DNA of 64,000 nt from Acanthococcus lagerstroemiae (taxonomy: Eukaryota; Arthropoda; Insecta; Hemiptera; Eriococcidae): NCBI GenBank assembly GCA_031841125.1, contig CM063114.1, forward strand, positions 5,766,001 through 5,830,000. The letters are read 5' to 3'. The notes under the pieces were generated by a model, which was not told where the DNA came from, searched no databases, and was given only the letters and a program-made list of their open reading frames with translations. Position 1 is the first letter of the stretch. Each line of letters opens with the position of its first letter. This document shows, one piece after another, positions 47,691-59,877 of the stretch. The position numbers and the translations under genes are program-made.

Positions 47691-49462
47691 TAGAACTGCT
47701 CTGGAAGCTTTTCCGGGTAGTAAACATTATATTTGAAATTTCTCACAGAAATTTCGACCTTTTACCCATTTTTCGCTTACATATTTTTCTTTACAATTTA
47801 GATTAAAAATACAACGATTAGGAGAAAAACTCCAAAAAATTTCATTTTGCCCTAACCAGTGGAGCAAGATGACATTTGGTAGGGGTAAGATTACTGTTGC
47901 CTTTTATGACAGAAAATATGCAAAATTAGATATATTTTCAAATTTATTTCGATCAAGTCAACGAGTAGATAACTATAACTATACCTATATTTTAATAATA
48001 AAAAACCAATAGGAATGAAATTCTTTATCTACAAGTTGGTACACAAATCACGTATATGTTCGCCATTTTCATAGTCATTACAAATCTTATGGCACCATGA
48101 TTCACAGTTTGCACATTGAATCCAATCTTCTTACTATAAGTACAAACAAAATAAAGATTAGATAATATCGATAACATCAAATAAAATTTAACGTTCAATG
48201 ATACGATTTCTGAGTACATTGAAATTTCGCCGGAAAAACGTACGTTATCTGGCACAAAAACATATGATCACACTAATTGGCTAAATGTTCGAAAATTATT
48301 CGGAAAAAGTCGAATATTTTAGGGCAGAATATTTACTTACCTCGCCATCTTCACGCTTGACTGATTCCGAAGACATTAAAACTAGTATTTGTTAAAGCTG
48401 ACATAGTAGCTGCTGAAAATAACATCAAACACACTTCACTTTTCTTGTCAACCTAACTCATAGGCCACTTTGCAAAACTGGACAAAACTTTCTAAGGTTG
48501 TTTTTTTCAATCACTGGATTGAAAGAAATCAATGTTGCAAACGAATTCCTCATTTTGTGAAAAATAGTAACAGGCAGCTTACCCCGTGCGTCATCTTGCC
48601 CTCTACAGATAAGTACTCTACTTTATCCTTAATACCTAAACATCCACTGCTGCGGGATTGTCAGCATTTCCATCACCGTTCCAAGGTCAAGTCAAGGTCA
48701 GTTTGTTTGACTATTTCGAAAAGATTCCAAAGCATTCTCAATGTTTTTACTAGTACTAGAGCTTTAAGGTTATATATGTTCAGGTTGAAAACTCTCACCA
48801 TTTTGAAAAGATACAACAGCATCAAAATTTCCATCGTCGTTGTAATAACCATTTCAAAATCCCAACGGGATTACCAGCATTTTTATCAGTTAGGTTTTGA
48901 AAAGTTGCCATGGAAATCCCAATGTTCTTATCATCGCTATAGAGTTCGGTTACTTTTCATTATTTTCAAGTACCATGACTTCTTCATACAAGGAAGTCGT
49001 CTGCAGAGGCACCTAATGATGGTCTGTCGATTGCATTCGCACTTCTATTCTACCAACTTTATTCATGCCTAATCACCGAGATGACTCGCGAAATGGAACA
49101 GCTGATAGCTGTGCATCTACTGATAATATATCGTCGGCAAAACGGACTGATTCGTATAGAAAATTCATCAAAATTAAACCGTATTATAGGTACTTGATAC
49201 GATAAATTAAGAAACTAATCAAATCTGAATAAATGCATAATGTGTATCGACTACGTAGACAAATCCTTCATTAGACTATATATCAGTCTTATTTTGCTCT
49301 TCTTTCACGTGTATGTGTATGCGATAAAATTGCTGCTACAAGCTTTCTTACGCCATTTTCGTTCAGCTGATTCCGCGAACTGAATATTCATAACGGTGAA
49401 TTGATTTTTCTCATTTTAACAAGTTCGTTGGGTGAAGCAGTTTGTACCGTTTTTCATTAACG
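47691..49462. other. Spacer before gene B; no gene accepted
   Basis: Contains a 200-residue plus frame at 48470-49072. Its composition and internal echoes of CATTTCxAAAxTCCxAA suggest decayed repeat rather than protein, with no motif recognised. The last few hundred bases presumably hold the gene B promoter; an initiator-like TTCAG is at about 49366. Confidence 0.35.
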
Positions 49463-51700
49463 ATGATTATCATTGTTGTTTTATCATTAATGATTAATAA
49501 CTCCTTCATGGCCAGAGGGACACCAACTAATTCGAGTGATGGACTTAACTTCACTAGTAGTAAGAATCAACCTTCAGATTCAGATGGACGGGCAGAGTTA
49601 TTTTTAATAAAAGAATATGGAGCCAAGTTAGTATCACAAAGTGATTTGGGGAAAATAATGTAAAATTATAAACTTTTCGATATAGATAACTTGGTAATCA
49701 CTATAGTGATTTTAATTGCGCGGTTGATTTTCATATCCACCCTCCTTGATGGACCACCCACCGGCTTTAGATGATCTTAATATTTACCCGTGAAACACTG
49801 TCAACGTTGACAGAAACATCGACATTTGTATCGACATCATTTTCCTCAGATCTTTTGGAGTTTTTGTACCGAAATACTTTTTGGAACACATTGCACTACA
49901 CCAAGCCATATAAGAATCATGATAATAACTTAATTTATACAAAAATTATTCAGCTTAAACCATTTGTCGAGTGGACATGTCCATGCAAATGTCGACTGTA
50001 TTATTGGGTCTACTTTTGTGTACACTGATACTACATACAATGTTGATATATAGTAATGTCGATCGATTACTTGTCCACCGCAATGTCAAATAAAATATCG
50101 ACTATATACGAAAATTTGTTGACGTCTACTGAACGTGTGTCAATTTGCTGCATACTATATTGTTCATAATAGGAGAGTGTTGTACCATGGACCCCAATTT
50201 ACCTACGTTTGTGCTTCTATAGTGCAAACATATGGTCAGAAAACGTTCGTTAACGGCTTAAATAATGAAAATACGGACGTTCGTGAAAAAAAGAACCTTT
50301 AGTATGGGTCGAGCAAACTTCTGGTTTCTGCTTTAAGTATATGTGTGCTTTAGAAAAAGCTCTATTTATGGTTGGGGTGCTGCAGAAAATCGTTCAAATA
50401 AAGGACATCCCTGCTTCCATCCTTTCACTACTAGTTATTATAAGTCTAGAATCTTATAGTTACCGGTCCATGTGTCTTCCTGTTTCAGTGTTCTGCAGAC
50501 TCCTAATGATAAACTGTCTATATTTTTCAGAATCTGCAGAGGCGAATCAACATGTCACATGACTCAACAAGTGCCTCCTAGTCTGACTACTCTATCTACT
50601 CGAAGATGCATGTGCGATGCTAAGTGCTCTAAATACGGCGACTGTTGTTTAGACTCGCCATACTACAATGAAACTGAACAAAGAGTTAACTACAAACAGT
50701 TCTACTGTTTGTCTACGTTTCGGTTATCGGTAAGAATGTCAAACACAAATAAAAATACGGGTAACTTTAATATTTTACATTCTCAAAAAAATATGAAGAA
50801 ATAGGTAAGATACCTAACCGGAAATTTTATAGGACATCGAACCAAGTACTTATGTGATAATTAATCTCATCATTTACCTAAGCCTTCAATTTAAAGTTAA
50901 ATGTGTATCTCTGCATGTTACCAATATTGATATTATGTTTTTTGAAGGTATACGCGATCGTAACTTGTCCCCCAACGTATTCAAACGAAAAAGTGAAATT
51001 CAAATGTCATCTTTCTACAGCCTCTGTAAAAAATAATACGAGAATAATGACTCCAGTCACCGACATTCAAAGCGGAATTACTTATGGTAACGAATATTGC
51101 GCTCTATGTAACGGCGTAACTAACTTTCAAGTATGGGATATATTATTCAATTGCTTGGCCAAAACTTCATCCGAAGATGGTATCGATTCCTTGGAAGCAG
51201 TAATACACCCGAATTTCGATCCGGTTATGAATAAATTTATAACCATTTACAACGGAACACAGTTCCTATGCGATGAAGGAGTAATGAAGAAGCCCCAGAA
51301 TGTGACAGTCAGAGACTGCATTGAAGGGATATCAACGTGTCCACCTGGAGTGGAAAACAAACTTTGCGAATCACAAACGGCGTTTGGTTATATCTCCAAT
51401 GGTTCTCTCCACAAGTCTTATAAAAATAAATACTGTGCTGAATGTAATGGGGAGACTGGAATCTTTGAACCTTGCATTGAAATATATCGGGAACAGAGCT
51501 CACATGTAGGTTTCAGCGTGGTATTCAAAATAACTGAAGTACTCATGAATGCAGATACGGATGGCTGTGGAAGTTTAAAAGCTGGTGAAAATACGAAGAA
51601 AACATTTTGTTCAGGGGCGGTGCAAGGTCCTATACGTTCCGGCACAAAATATTTTTATTTGATAGCAGTTTTTGGAATAATTATAAGTATGAGAAAATAA
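49463..51700 (+). CDS. Gene B: SMB-domain cysteine-rich protein with C-terminal hydrophobic tail
   Basis: Exon 1 is 49463-49626 (signal peptide MIIIVVLSLMINNSFMARG, linker ending LIKEYGAK), exon 2 50531-50729, exon 3 50948-51700, joining to 371 residues. Splice phases 2 and 0 as in gene A; the first donor is GTTAGT. Exon 2 is an eight-cysteine SMB domain (RRCMCDAKCSKYGDCC). Exon 3 has 14 cysteines and the two module cores TYGNEYCALCNGVTNF and YKNKYCAECNGETG. The tail SGTKYFYLIAVFGIIISMRK fits a GPI-attachment signal or a single terminal membrane anchor with a two-residue cytoplasmic end. The start is the ATG immediately before the hydrophobic stretch. A near-duplicate is gene D. The ligand is unknown. 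Confidence 0.86.
49785..50172 (+). mobile_element. TGTCGAC-rich element, 5' part, in gene B intron 1
   Basis: Begins ACCCGTGAAACACTGTCAAC and aligns with the 5' two-thirds of the full copy at 60686-61281, including CCATATAAGAATxATGA, TAAACCATTTGT and TGTTGACGT(C/T)TACTGAACG. The 3' terminal part is missing. Confidence 0.75.
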
Positions 51701-51730
51701 GTATTTTTTTGTATTTATTTAAGAAGAAAC

Positions 51731-51990
51731 CAGTGGCGGATCCAGGGGGAGAGGGGCTAAAGGGGCTATAGCCCCCCCCAAAAAAAAAAAAAATTCACTC
51801 TCTTTTCCACTTATTTTAGCCACCGATGTTTTTAATGACAGTAACGCTCATACAGCACAGTTCGTGAATACATATCGCGTTATCAATGAATCAACATTAT
51901 CACTTATCAACAATCATGCATTCATGCTTAAAATTTTGTTTGCTCTTTTTTTCTTCAACATTTAGCCCCCCCCTCCTGGATCCGCCACTG
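51731..51990. mobile_element. hAT-type MITE, CAGTGGCGGATCCAGG ends
   Basis: 260 bp with TIRs CAGTGGCGGATCCAGG and its complement. Perfect 8-bp target duplications GAAGAAAC flank it (51723-51730, 51991-51998). The corresponding site downstream of gene D (about 62175) has no insertion, confirming mobility. No coding sequence. Confidence 0.93.
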
Positions 51991-52011
51991 GAAGAAACTC
52001 TTGGTCATGCC

Positions 52012-53035
52012 CCGTGAAACATGTACATACGGAAATGTCGACTAAATTGACATTTTAATCAATAAGGCTAGGATTTTTATGTAAATGCATATTCGTTCTT
52101 GTAACACTAGATAGCGTATATCTACATTATCTTTGCGAATCATGAAATTCTGAATCCGTATATGCAAAAGTTTATAGCGCATATTTTTGCATATTTAGGC
52201 CATAAATGCATAAAAATTCATATTTTCGCTGAAAAATAGCCGAATACCGCATATTTGCTGCATATTTGAGGTTGTTATAGCATATTTCCCAAAAACTAGC
52301 CAAAAATCACTTCTATTGACAACATTTTCACGATTTTCTGGGGGAAAAAAACAAGTAACAGTGTGTTTGCTCTTTGCTGTAAGCTACTGGAAGAAGGTCA
52401 GCTGAAGACTAGAAAATTAGAGACAAGAAAAAAAAACCTATCGGTAGTTATGTTTAAGGTCTTTTTTTTCCTACATAAAAGCTTATTCAAGGCTTTAAAC
52501 TGCGAAGCTGCAAACTGCAATTGCGATTATTTGGAAATGAAAAAATTCTTTGTGTTTTTGATGATTTAATGAAATTTCCGTTAAAACGAATGGCTCTTAT
52601 TGTAGTGCTTCGAAAACCCTACATTTCGATACCCATGAGGGTGCGGTTTTATAGCGCATATTTTTGAATATTTTGACATTTTTTAGCGTATATTTATTGC
52701 GCATATTTTCCATTTTTTAGCGCATAAAAATCCTAGCCTTATTCAACAAGTATCCACATGTATCGACATTACTATAAATATTGTAGTATGCAGCGAATAG
52801 ACACTCGTTCAGTAAACTTCTACCACATTTGCATTGACATGTCTGCTCGACAAATGGTTTACACGGAATAATTTTTGTATAAATCAAGTTTTATTGTCAC
52901 AATTCTTGTATGGTTGAGTTTAATACAAAATGTGTTCGGAAGTGTTTGGATACAAAAACTAAGAAGAAAGTAAAATAAATGATGTCGATACAAATGACGA
53001 TGGTTCTGTCAACGTCAACAGTGTTTTCCGGGATG
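52012..53035 (-). mobile_element. TGTCGAC-rich element, inverted and internally deleted, host of a nested insertion
   Basis: Read on the minus strand it starts near 53035 (GGAAAACACTGTTGACGTTG) and ends near 52012 with GTTTCACGGGG. The 3' half is largely deleted between AATGTCAA and CAATTTAGTCGAC. A separate TIR element (52064-52743) sits inside. The gene D 3' flank provides the empty site. Confidence 0.75.
52064..52743. mobile_element. Nested TIR element with AAGGCTAGGATTTTTATG ends
   Basis: The left end AAGGCTAGGATTTTTATG and right end CATAAAAATCCTAGCCTT are perfectly inverted and flanked by TA on both sides, giving a TA target duplication. The interior is dominated by GCATATTT and AGCGCATA words and has no transposase. 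About 675 bp. It interrupts the TGTCGAC-rich element, so it is younger. Confidence 0.85.
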
Positions 53036-54170
53036 TGGTAGAGTACAGTTGGCACGTGTAGCTTGAACTACCTTTGATTTTCGAGAAGTTTTAAGTATAA
53101 AAATCAATAATTCATACTTAGTATATTGAAATTCAGGGACATACGGATTTCAAGACCCCCTAAAATAATTTCCTCCTGACTTTAGCGAATTTCAGCTGTT
53201 TTTTCACATTTTTTCCACGGATAACCACCCTTTAGAATTTCCTGATCACACTGCGAAGAATTCCAGCTTACCGAGTATTCAATATTATTTATTCAATATG
53301 ATTGTATATAGACTGGATCTAGAATTTCCGTTTGGGAAAGGCCAACTTCGTGAAAAATAATCGTAAAAGTTCGAGTCCTGAAAGCACCAGAAATTTCAAA
53401 AGCGAAGATGGTCAACCCATAACCAAAAATGGGGTATCCATGAGCAAAATGAGCGAAATTTTCTGAAATTTTCAGCAACAAATTTATCAAAAAAATCAAA
53501 CCTTTGACTAGAAGGGGCCTCTCTCTCTCATCTGAAGCTCTCTAGAAATTCTACTTTCTTTTGAACATCATAATATCTTCTAAAGTAAACTTGATGGATC
53601 GAAGACGGGGTTGTGCTCGCACGATCCCTGAACTCAGGAACATACCAATGGGGGAGGGGAGAACTTCCCGATGGCGCGAATTTTTTCACTCAGCAGTTAG
53701 GAAAATTTACCATTTCAGTCAGGCGGAGTTGGGAAATTTCAGTAGATGGATAAAAAAAAATTCAGCAAGTCAAAAGGTTTTTTTTTAGCTTTGATACTTG
53801 GGAACTTTGAGTTGCGAAGTTGGGAAAATCTAATAAGTCAAAAGCTTTTTTTTTTTTTTGCTTTGATATTTGGGAATTTTGAATTGAGTCAGTTGGGTCT
53901 TTTACAATTCCCCCCCCCCTCCCGGAAAATGTCTTCGGTACGTTCTTGCCTACTGAACCCATTTCTGACTGGAATGAAGTTAATATGAAATGGTTTAGAT
54001 TTCTACATAGTATGCATCGCTGGCATATAACAATGGTAGGTGGATTTGAAGAAAATGACATCATACAAGTTTTTTGAGCTACCTTCCAGGACCATCGACT
54101 GATATCGCGAATCCAAACCATTTCGCATGCAGTCACCATCGAATCACTCGTTAAAGTCATAATTACAAAT
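53036..54170. repeat. Gene B 3' flank, duplicated downstream of gene D
   Basis: From GCACGTGTAGCTTGAACT onward, landmarks such as TTTGGGAAAGGC, AATGGGGTATCCA, TTGTGCT and CCAAACCATTTCGCA recur in the same order at about 62190-62960. This shows that genes B and D were duplicated with their flanks. B retains extra sequence at 53600-53990. No gene inside. Confidence 0.7.
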
Positions 54171-55221
54171 ATTCAAAACCATTAGTGGCCAAGACAATTT
54201 TCTTCTTATTAAAACAATGGAAATCTCATGTATTGTTAGGCGACAGGTCAATTTTATCTGATTAAACTCAGAATTTTAAGCTTTCATCTTTCCAGTAAGT
54301 GAAAAATAATCCACTGCATTACTCAGAATTCAAAATTTTGTAAAATAGCGGGCACCCTATTTCTGAGGGTTTATAAGCTAAACACGAAGAATTCCGTACA
54401 TTGAATCTATCCCAGATGACTAGCGTGTCAACTCAAGATACTGAGTTAAGGAAATCTAAAATCAATATAGACCTTTTATCTTAAAATCGCATCTCTAGTG
54501 ACTATCCTGCATCGCATAATGACTATAGGGGTTGTTTTCCTAGCTGCTGCAGCTATACAACTCGCTGCTGTACAACTCTCTTCAAGGAGGGTAAAGATAA
54601 TATTGAAAGATGGGGCAAATATTTCACGTATGTTTGAAGATCAATAGGAACATTTTTAATTTCAACAGCTCTTGATGCAACATTTTAAAAAGATAGTTGA
54701 GATTAACTCCTGCCTCAATTGTCTTTGAGAACCTTTCTTCACAAGACCAATATTTAGATACTGTGTCTAAAAGTTAAAAGTTGGACCTAGTACAAAACAG
54801 ATTTTGTTTATTACTATAAGTTTGTTAATAATCACATAATCGAAAAAAAAAAAACAAAAAAACTTCAAGACGTTATACAGAAATTCTTCGTACAAAGGAA
54901 ACCATACAACTTGTTCTCATTACTGCCCTAAAACATAGTGAAAGACTGCATAAGAGAGATTCAAAACAGTTCCTCAACTGTTCCACCGAGCTGGGTTCGT
55001 CAAAATAAAGTCAATATTGAATGCAGATATCTAATTAATTCCGGAATTTGTGCAGAAGAAATCATGTGAAGGATGAGAGACATGCTTAAATTGCTGCACT
55101 CAATGAGGAGGGGATTTCCAAGTACAAAATATTAACTGCCTCAACTCGAATAGTGTTGTGATCGATACAAGGAAAAGTCTCAAGTTTTTAAAAGTTTCTT
55201 ATAGAGAATTAGATGTTACAC
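54171..55221. other. No gene recognised
   Basis: AT-rich spacer. No coding or repeated structure stands out. Confidence 0.3.
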
Positions 55222-55474
55222 AAGGGCGCAACCAAGGAGGGGGATAGAGGGCTATAGCCCCCTCCAAAATTCTCCTTTATTTTTTCAAAATCAATTTTGA
55301 AACGAAAAACAAATTGATGCCGATGACCTGATGCGGTTATGTGGCGTCGTAGGTTCGTGAAAATTTACAGCTCACGATACCAAACCAGGCAGGTACCAAA
55401 TCGAGCTTTCACCCCTGTCTAAGTCTTTTTTCTAAATTCGAGACCCCACAAAAAAAGTTCTGGTTGCGCCCTTG
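55222..55474. mobile_element. hAT-type MITE, CAAGGGCGCAACCA ends
   Basis: 253 bp with TIRs CAAGGGCGCAACCA and TGGTTGCGCCCTTG. Flanking 8-mers ATGTTACA (55214-55221) and ATGTTACT (55475-55482) match 7 of 8. No coding sequence. Confidence 0.88.
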
Positions 55475-55730
55475 ATGTTACTCAATAAGAAAAATTTTCC
55501 AAATCAACAAGCGGGCAAAACTTTTTTTAATTTCATTCTTGCCAACTAACTTTCCAAAATCTCCTATCTGAGAACTGTTTTGCCATTTGAAAAAATCTTT
55601 GAATAGCCGCTGTGACATCTCTTCTCACATATGTTATTTTAAGATGAAGAGGAAGGAAAATCTTCGGAGGTAGAAATGTACAGCTTAAAGGGGGGGGGGT
55701 CTTATTTTGATTTTATCCCTTATTTAAGAG

Positions 55731-56010
55731 CATATAGGCGCCGACTTGGCACTTTTCGGGGGCTTTCCCCATAAAAACTTTGGAGGGGCGGCCCCCCAAT
55801 ATTTTCAACTCAAAAATGGAAAAGTACAAAGTACAACAAATTTTACCATCAATGTTTAAATTTAACAAAAAAGAAGAAAAAGAGAAAACGAATAAGAATA
55901 AAATCGATAATACCGAAATATCAGACGCGTCTCAATAAAATAATCAAAGAAAACACCGCACTCTGACTGATTCTGCCCCGCCCCATATTTTCCGTAAGTC
56001 GGCGCTTATG
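55731..56010. mobile_element. hAT-type MITE, CAT(AT)AGGCGCCGACTT ends
   Basis: 280 bp, left end CATATAGGCGCCGACTT, right end AAGTCGGCGCTTATG, with perfect 8-bp target duplications TTTAAGAG (55723-55730, 56011-56018). The body has C- and A-rich runs and no coding frame. Confidence 0.9.
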
Positions 56011-56018
56011 TTTAAGAG

Positions 56019-56824
56019 TCAACCCATGTAGTTTTTTTCACAATTATATCAAATAATTAAAATTAAAAAAATCTATAAGGCAATTAGGAAATTTCAGCCC
56101 ATATCTCCAAGCCATCAAGGGAACGAGGGGAGTATTTATTATTTTAATTTCTTATAACGCCCCTTTCACCCCAACATGTTTGTTCAAACCAGCCTTGGCT
56201 GTTCCATCAGTGCTCCTTGCAAGTAAGCTTACAACATTCGGCGGTGCAGCCTTTTAGTACACACATACGTAAGTAGTTTCACTACCATGGACTGCAGATG
56301 ATCGAATGACTTCTCTTCAGTTGTGCATCGCCTTATAAAGCAGTCGATCTCCAGCACAGTCCTCGATGTTCAGTGGGAAACTACAATCTGCCTGGGTAAC
56401 ATCAAAACAGGAAAACGGTGTTTTCTTCCACTGAATGTAAAAATATCTAATACATTCAATCGCTTCCTTCAGTGCCATGCTGCAAGTTTGTAAACTTTGC
56501 TACTGAGTCCTGTTCTATCAGTGCTTCTTGCAAGTAGATTTGCAACAATAATTCGGGTAAAATTTGTTTGCGATGAACGACTTTGGCCTCGCACTATAGC
56601 CAGATAAATGGATAGAAATGGATAGTAGATAATTTCTTACATATCAGAGATATTATTAAAATATGCATGAAAGGCAAATCAGCAATTATGGGTATCAGTT
56701 ATGTTCTCCCACTTTGTAAATTTTTTGATAACATCATCGCTACAGTCATAATCGTTTAATTGATTGTCTGAGCCCTGTACCGAATATGTAACCGGACAAA
56801 GAAAAATACACACATAGCTTCAAA
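56019..56824. other. Spacer before the third SMB locus; internal imperfect duplication
   Basis: TCCATCAGTGCTCCTTGCAAGTA (first 20 bases: near 56210) recurs as CTATCAGTGCTTCTTGCAAG near 56515, marking a diverged duplication of about 300 bp. No gene inside. It presumably includes the promoter for the exon at 56825. Confidence 0.4.
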
Positions 56825-56976
56825 ATGTTCACTTTTCTTGGATTATTATTGTTGAATAATTTGTTGATTGTAAGCCCGGTATCGATTGGTTCGAGAGAAG
56901 GAGCTAACTTGACCAGCACTACGTTAGTTCCAGAAGAATCAAAGCAGTCACTTTTGTTGAAGGAATATAAAGACAA
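56825..56976 (+). CDS. Gene C/D exon 1: signal-peptide exon
   Basis: Starts MFTFLGLLLLNNLLIVSPVS and ends LLLKEYKDK at a GTTAGTAT donor in phase 2, the same place and phase as in gene B (LIKEYGAK). With exon 2 at 60356-60554 and exon 3 at 61408-62154 it would give a 365-residue protein. The nearest downstream SMB exon (57436-57640) is dead, so either this exon splices 3.4 kb on to the intact exons, or it is left over from a separate decayed gene C. Confidence 0.7.
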
Positions 56977-57435
56977 GTTAGTATGGCAGGATTATGCGTA
57001 TAAATACATAATATCAGCATTCAAGACTAACCTATGCCCTGACAGTGATTCATTGAAAATTTCTAAGCTAAGTCGAAAAATGTGACTTCATCAGCAGTCA
57101 TAAAAGTATATTATTCGTGTGAAGTGTACCAAGAAATTTTCGACGGAACGGGAATAAAAGATAATGGAATATTCGTTCACGAAAATTTTTCGAAATTGGC
57201 AGAAAGCGCCATTCTTTGACCTCAAAAGGAGGTGGGAGAGGAACCCAACACTATTTCAGTACACGGGTATCATTTATTTACGTCGTTATTCACATTCTAG
57301 GAGATTAGAGGGTCGTGATCTTTTCTATTCCCAGGAAAGCGTTTTTTTCAAAACAATTATGCAATTGTATCTGCTCTTAGGTTCAGTATTAAACAATTCC
57401 TAATCCCTGGTCTTATTATCAGCGATATTTTAAAG

Positions 57436-57640
57436 GAGCTGCAAGAACGAACCAACGTGTCACATGGTTAACCAAATTACCCCCCCCCCCCCCTCGATGA
57501 GCAAAATTTTCTGAGTAGAAACTGCATGTGCGATGCTGAATGTTCCAAATACGGCGACTGTGGTTCAAACTTGCCATACCTACTATAATGAAACTGATCA
57601 TACCTAATTACAAACAGTTCTCTGTCTGCCATCATTGTTG
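57436..57640 (+). pseudogene. Decayed somatomedin-B exon
   Basis: Reads SCKNEPTCHM, a proline run created by a C-homopolymer, then RNCMCDAECSKYGDCG, where the second Cys of the CC pair is Gly. A small insertion brings an in-frame TAA soon after (SNLPYLL stop). The donor GTAAGAATGA is preserved at 57641. It cannot encode a proper SMB fold. Confidence 0.85.
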
Positions 57641-58019
57641 GTAAGAATGAATAATATCATTAAAATATTTCCGTGTCACGCAAACGCGTGTCTGGAAGTT
57701 TACAGGGGGAAGGAGCTAACTTACAGAAACACTTGTGAAAATAGACTATTCGACAGCAAAGCGAACGATACATTTCGAATTAGAGCAAAACATGTAACTA
57801 AAATTTAAATTTGTAACCTCAAGAGGAGTGTTCAACTTGACTTTCTCTCAAAACGTCCTTAATATGATTACCGGGAAACTTGATATGCAATTTTAAACTA
57901 TATAGTGGAAATTAGCATACTCGAGCAATTTTGATTAGTAGCGAGGCCAAATTAATATTTTTGGAGCCCTGGATTCGTAAGTGTAAAGCTTTTCCACATT
58001 CTCTTCAGCTCTTTGTGAA
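57641..58019. other. Spacer, no gene recognised
   Basis: Intronic or intergenic AT-rich sequence between the dead SMB exon and the foldback. Confidence 0.3.
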
Positions 58020-58027
58020 TAAGTTTA

Positions 58028-58765
58028 TTTATTTATTTATTTTTTTATGTGAACTTGAGACAGCTAGAGTGAAACGGTTTGATATTCTGGTGAGAGGAGT
58101 CCTGACAAGTCTGTCAGTTCACCTAATGAAAACTCATTTCTGCAAAGAATCTTTGGAGATGGAGCAAAACGGAGATAATTTTGCTGCACGCAAGAGAGCT
58201 TCTAACTTTTCGTTACCTTCATGTTGTCAGGTATAATCTCCTCTCCAGTCTCCATTCCAGAGTCATTCGTGTTTTCCCACTTTACCCAAAAAAATGAGAA
58301 ATTTTGAAACTGTCTATTAGTGCGTTTTGTGTTGCATACTCAACCTCTTGAAGGCATTACCGCACTGAAGTTTTCATCTTCATCTACACGTTTGAAAATT
58401 GTTGAAAAATGTGGTGGCGCCTTCAACACGTTGAATATGCAATACAAAACACACCAATTTACCGTTTCGAAATTTCTTATTTTTTGGGGGGAAAGTGGAA
58501 AAACGCGAATCACTTTGGACTGGAGACAGCTAGAGCAAAACGGTTTGAAATTTTGGTGAGCGGTTTCTGACAAAATGAAGATAATGAAAAGTTAGAACTT
58601 CTCTTGCGAGTTGCAACATTTTCTCCGTTTTGTTCTATCTCCAAGGGTTCTTCAGAGAAACGAGCTTTTTCTAGATGAACTGACAGACTTGTCAGGAATG
58701 ATCTCTTCTCACAAAAATTTCAAACCATTTTGCTCCAGATGTTTTCAGTCCATGTCCACATTTAT
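58028..58765. mobile_element. Large foldback (palindromic) element
   Basis: The left half (about 58028-58370) pairs with the right half (about 58371-58765) as reverse complement at roughly four-fifths identity, with almost no spacer. Matching landmarks include GACAAGTCTGTCAGTTCA (58108) with TGAACTGACAGACTTGTC (58677), and GGAGATGGAGCAAAACGGAG (58157) with CTCCGTTTTGTTCTATCTCC. Each arm also has a CAGCTAGAGxxAAACGGTTTG segment, and TTATTTATTTATT is at both outer ends. Frames within it are symmetric artefacts. Confidence 0.8.
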
Positions 58766-59877
58766 GTTTTATTTATTTATTAATTTTACGCCACGAATAT
58801 CAATCAGAAATATCAGATAAATACAATGATCAAGAAATCAGAGCACCTATCAATTATGTAATCTGCTCATGGTAGATATTACAGGCTCACTCATTCATTT
58901 GCTGTCCGTCTGACTGTATTCTGGGGTCAAAGATCTGTCTCGAACCTTTCTTAGATAAGTACTATTTGCTTGCAATTTTTTCCCCCTCAGTATGAATGTA
59001 GCGATATAACGGCTTCAATAGGACATGTAGGACTTCGTCTACAAAAAAAAATTGCTGATCCCAGTGGTGCCGCCAAGGTATTTTTTTTTACTAATACTTC
59101 AAATTGACACAGCACGATTCCGAAGACTGAAAAAAATCGAAAATTTTACACTTCACATGTAACACATAAGAGTCAAAACGCATACACTTGGTATGGGATG
59201 ATACAATCTTCTTTTGAATTTTGAACATTCTCGAATAAATTTTGTTGCATCCATGCAATTAAATTTGTCCTAAATTTACTTCGTATCGGTTCGTTTGTGC
59301 TCCCAGAACAGAGGTAATTGAATTAACAGGTTCATGCGGGAGGTAGGTAATATTAGGAGGTTCAAGAATACAGAGTGCCCGTACCCCAAAAAGATATTTT
59401 CGGTAAATTGGTAACATTGAGCCAATATGTAAACATTACAGTTCAACGTTAATAACATACCGAAAATGTCTCATTGGAGTAATCAATGTTCCTGAACACC
59501 CTGTTTTCCGGCTTCAGATATGGCTCAATGCTGTTTGGCTTAATGGATATAGTCTGCATATAAGTTGACTTCAGTTAAAGTTACACAGCTTGCAATTTCC
59601 CATCATTTTGATGATTGATAAGATCAATTCAAAACAGTAAATTCCTTGTAAATGAATGACAGCAAATTTTTTATCAATTTATTTACAAATTATTTTTATT
59701 TTACTTTTGGTATTAGCTGAATTTATAAGTTTGCCATAAAACGTAGCTTTTAGCTGACTTATAAAGCGGATTTGTAGAATTTGCCTGGCTGGTTTTTGGC
59801 TAAATGAATAACGATTAAAATTATGACTCAAGTTTTAGCTTGAGTCGCCAGTGGCTTCAGCTTAACATCCCTGGTCG
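58766..59877. other. No gene recognised
   Basis: AT-rich spacer with short low-complexity runs. TAGCTGA/AGCTTATAA words near 59690-59870 form small inverted repeats. No coding sequence. Confidence 0.3.

Noticed and set aside
48470..49072. 200-residue plus-strand frame
   Set aside because: Composition resembles translated repeats, no motif, no signal peptide, no splice context; probably chance.
58320..58573. Overlapping frames on both strands
   Set aside because: They lie in the palindromic foldback and mirror each other.
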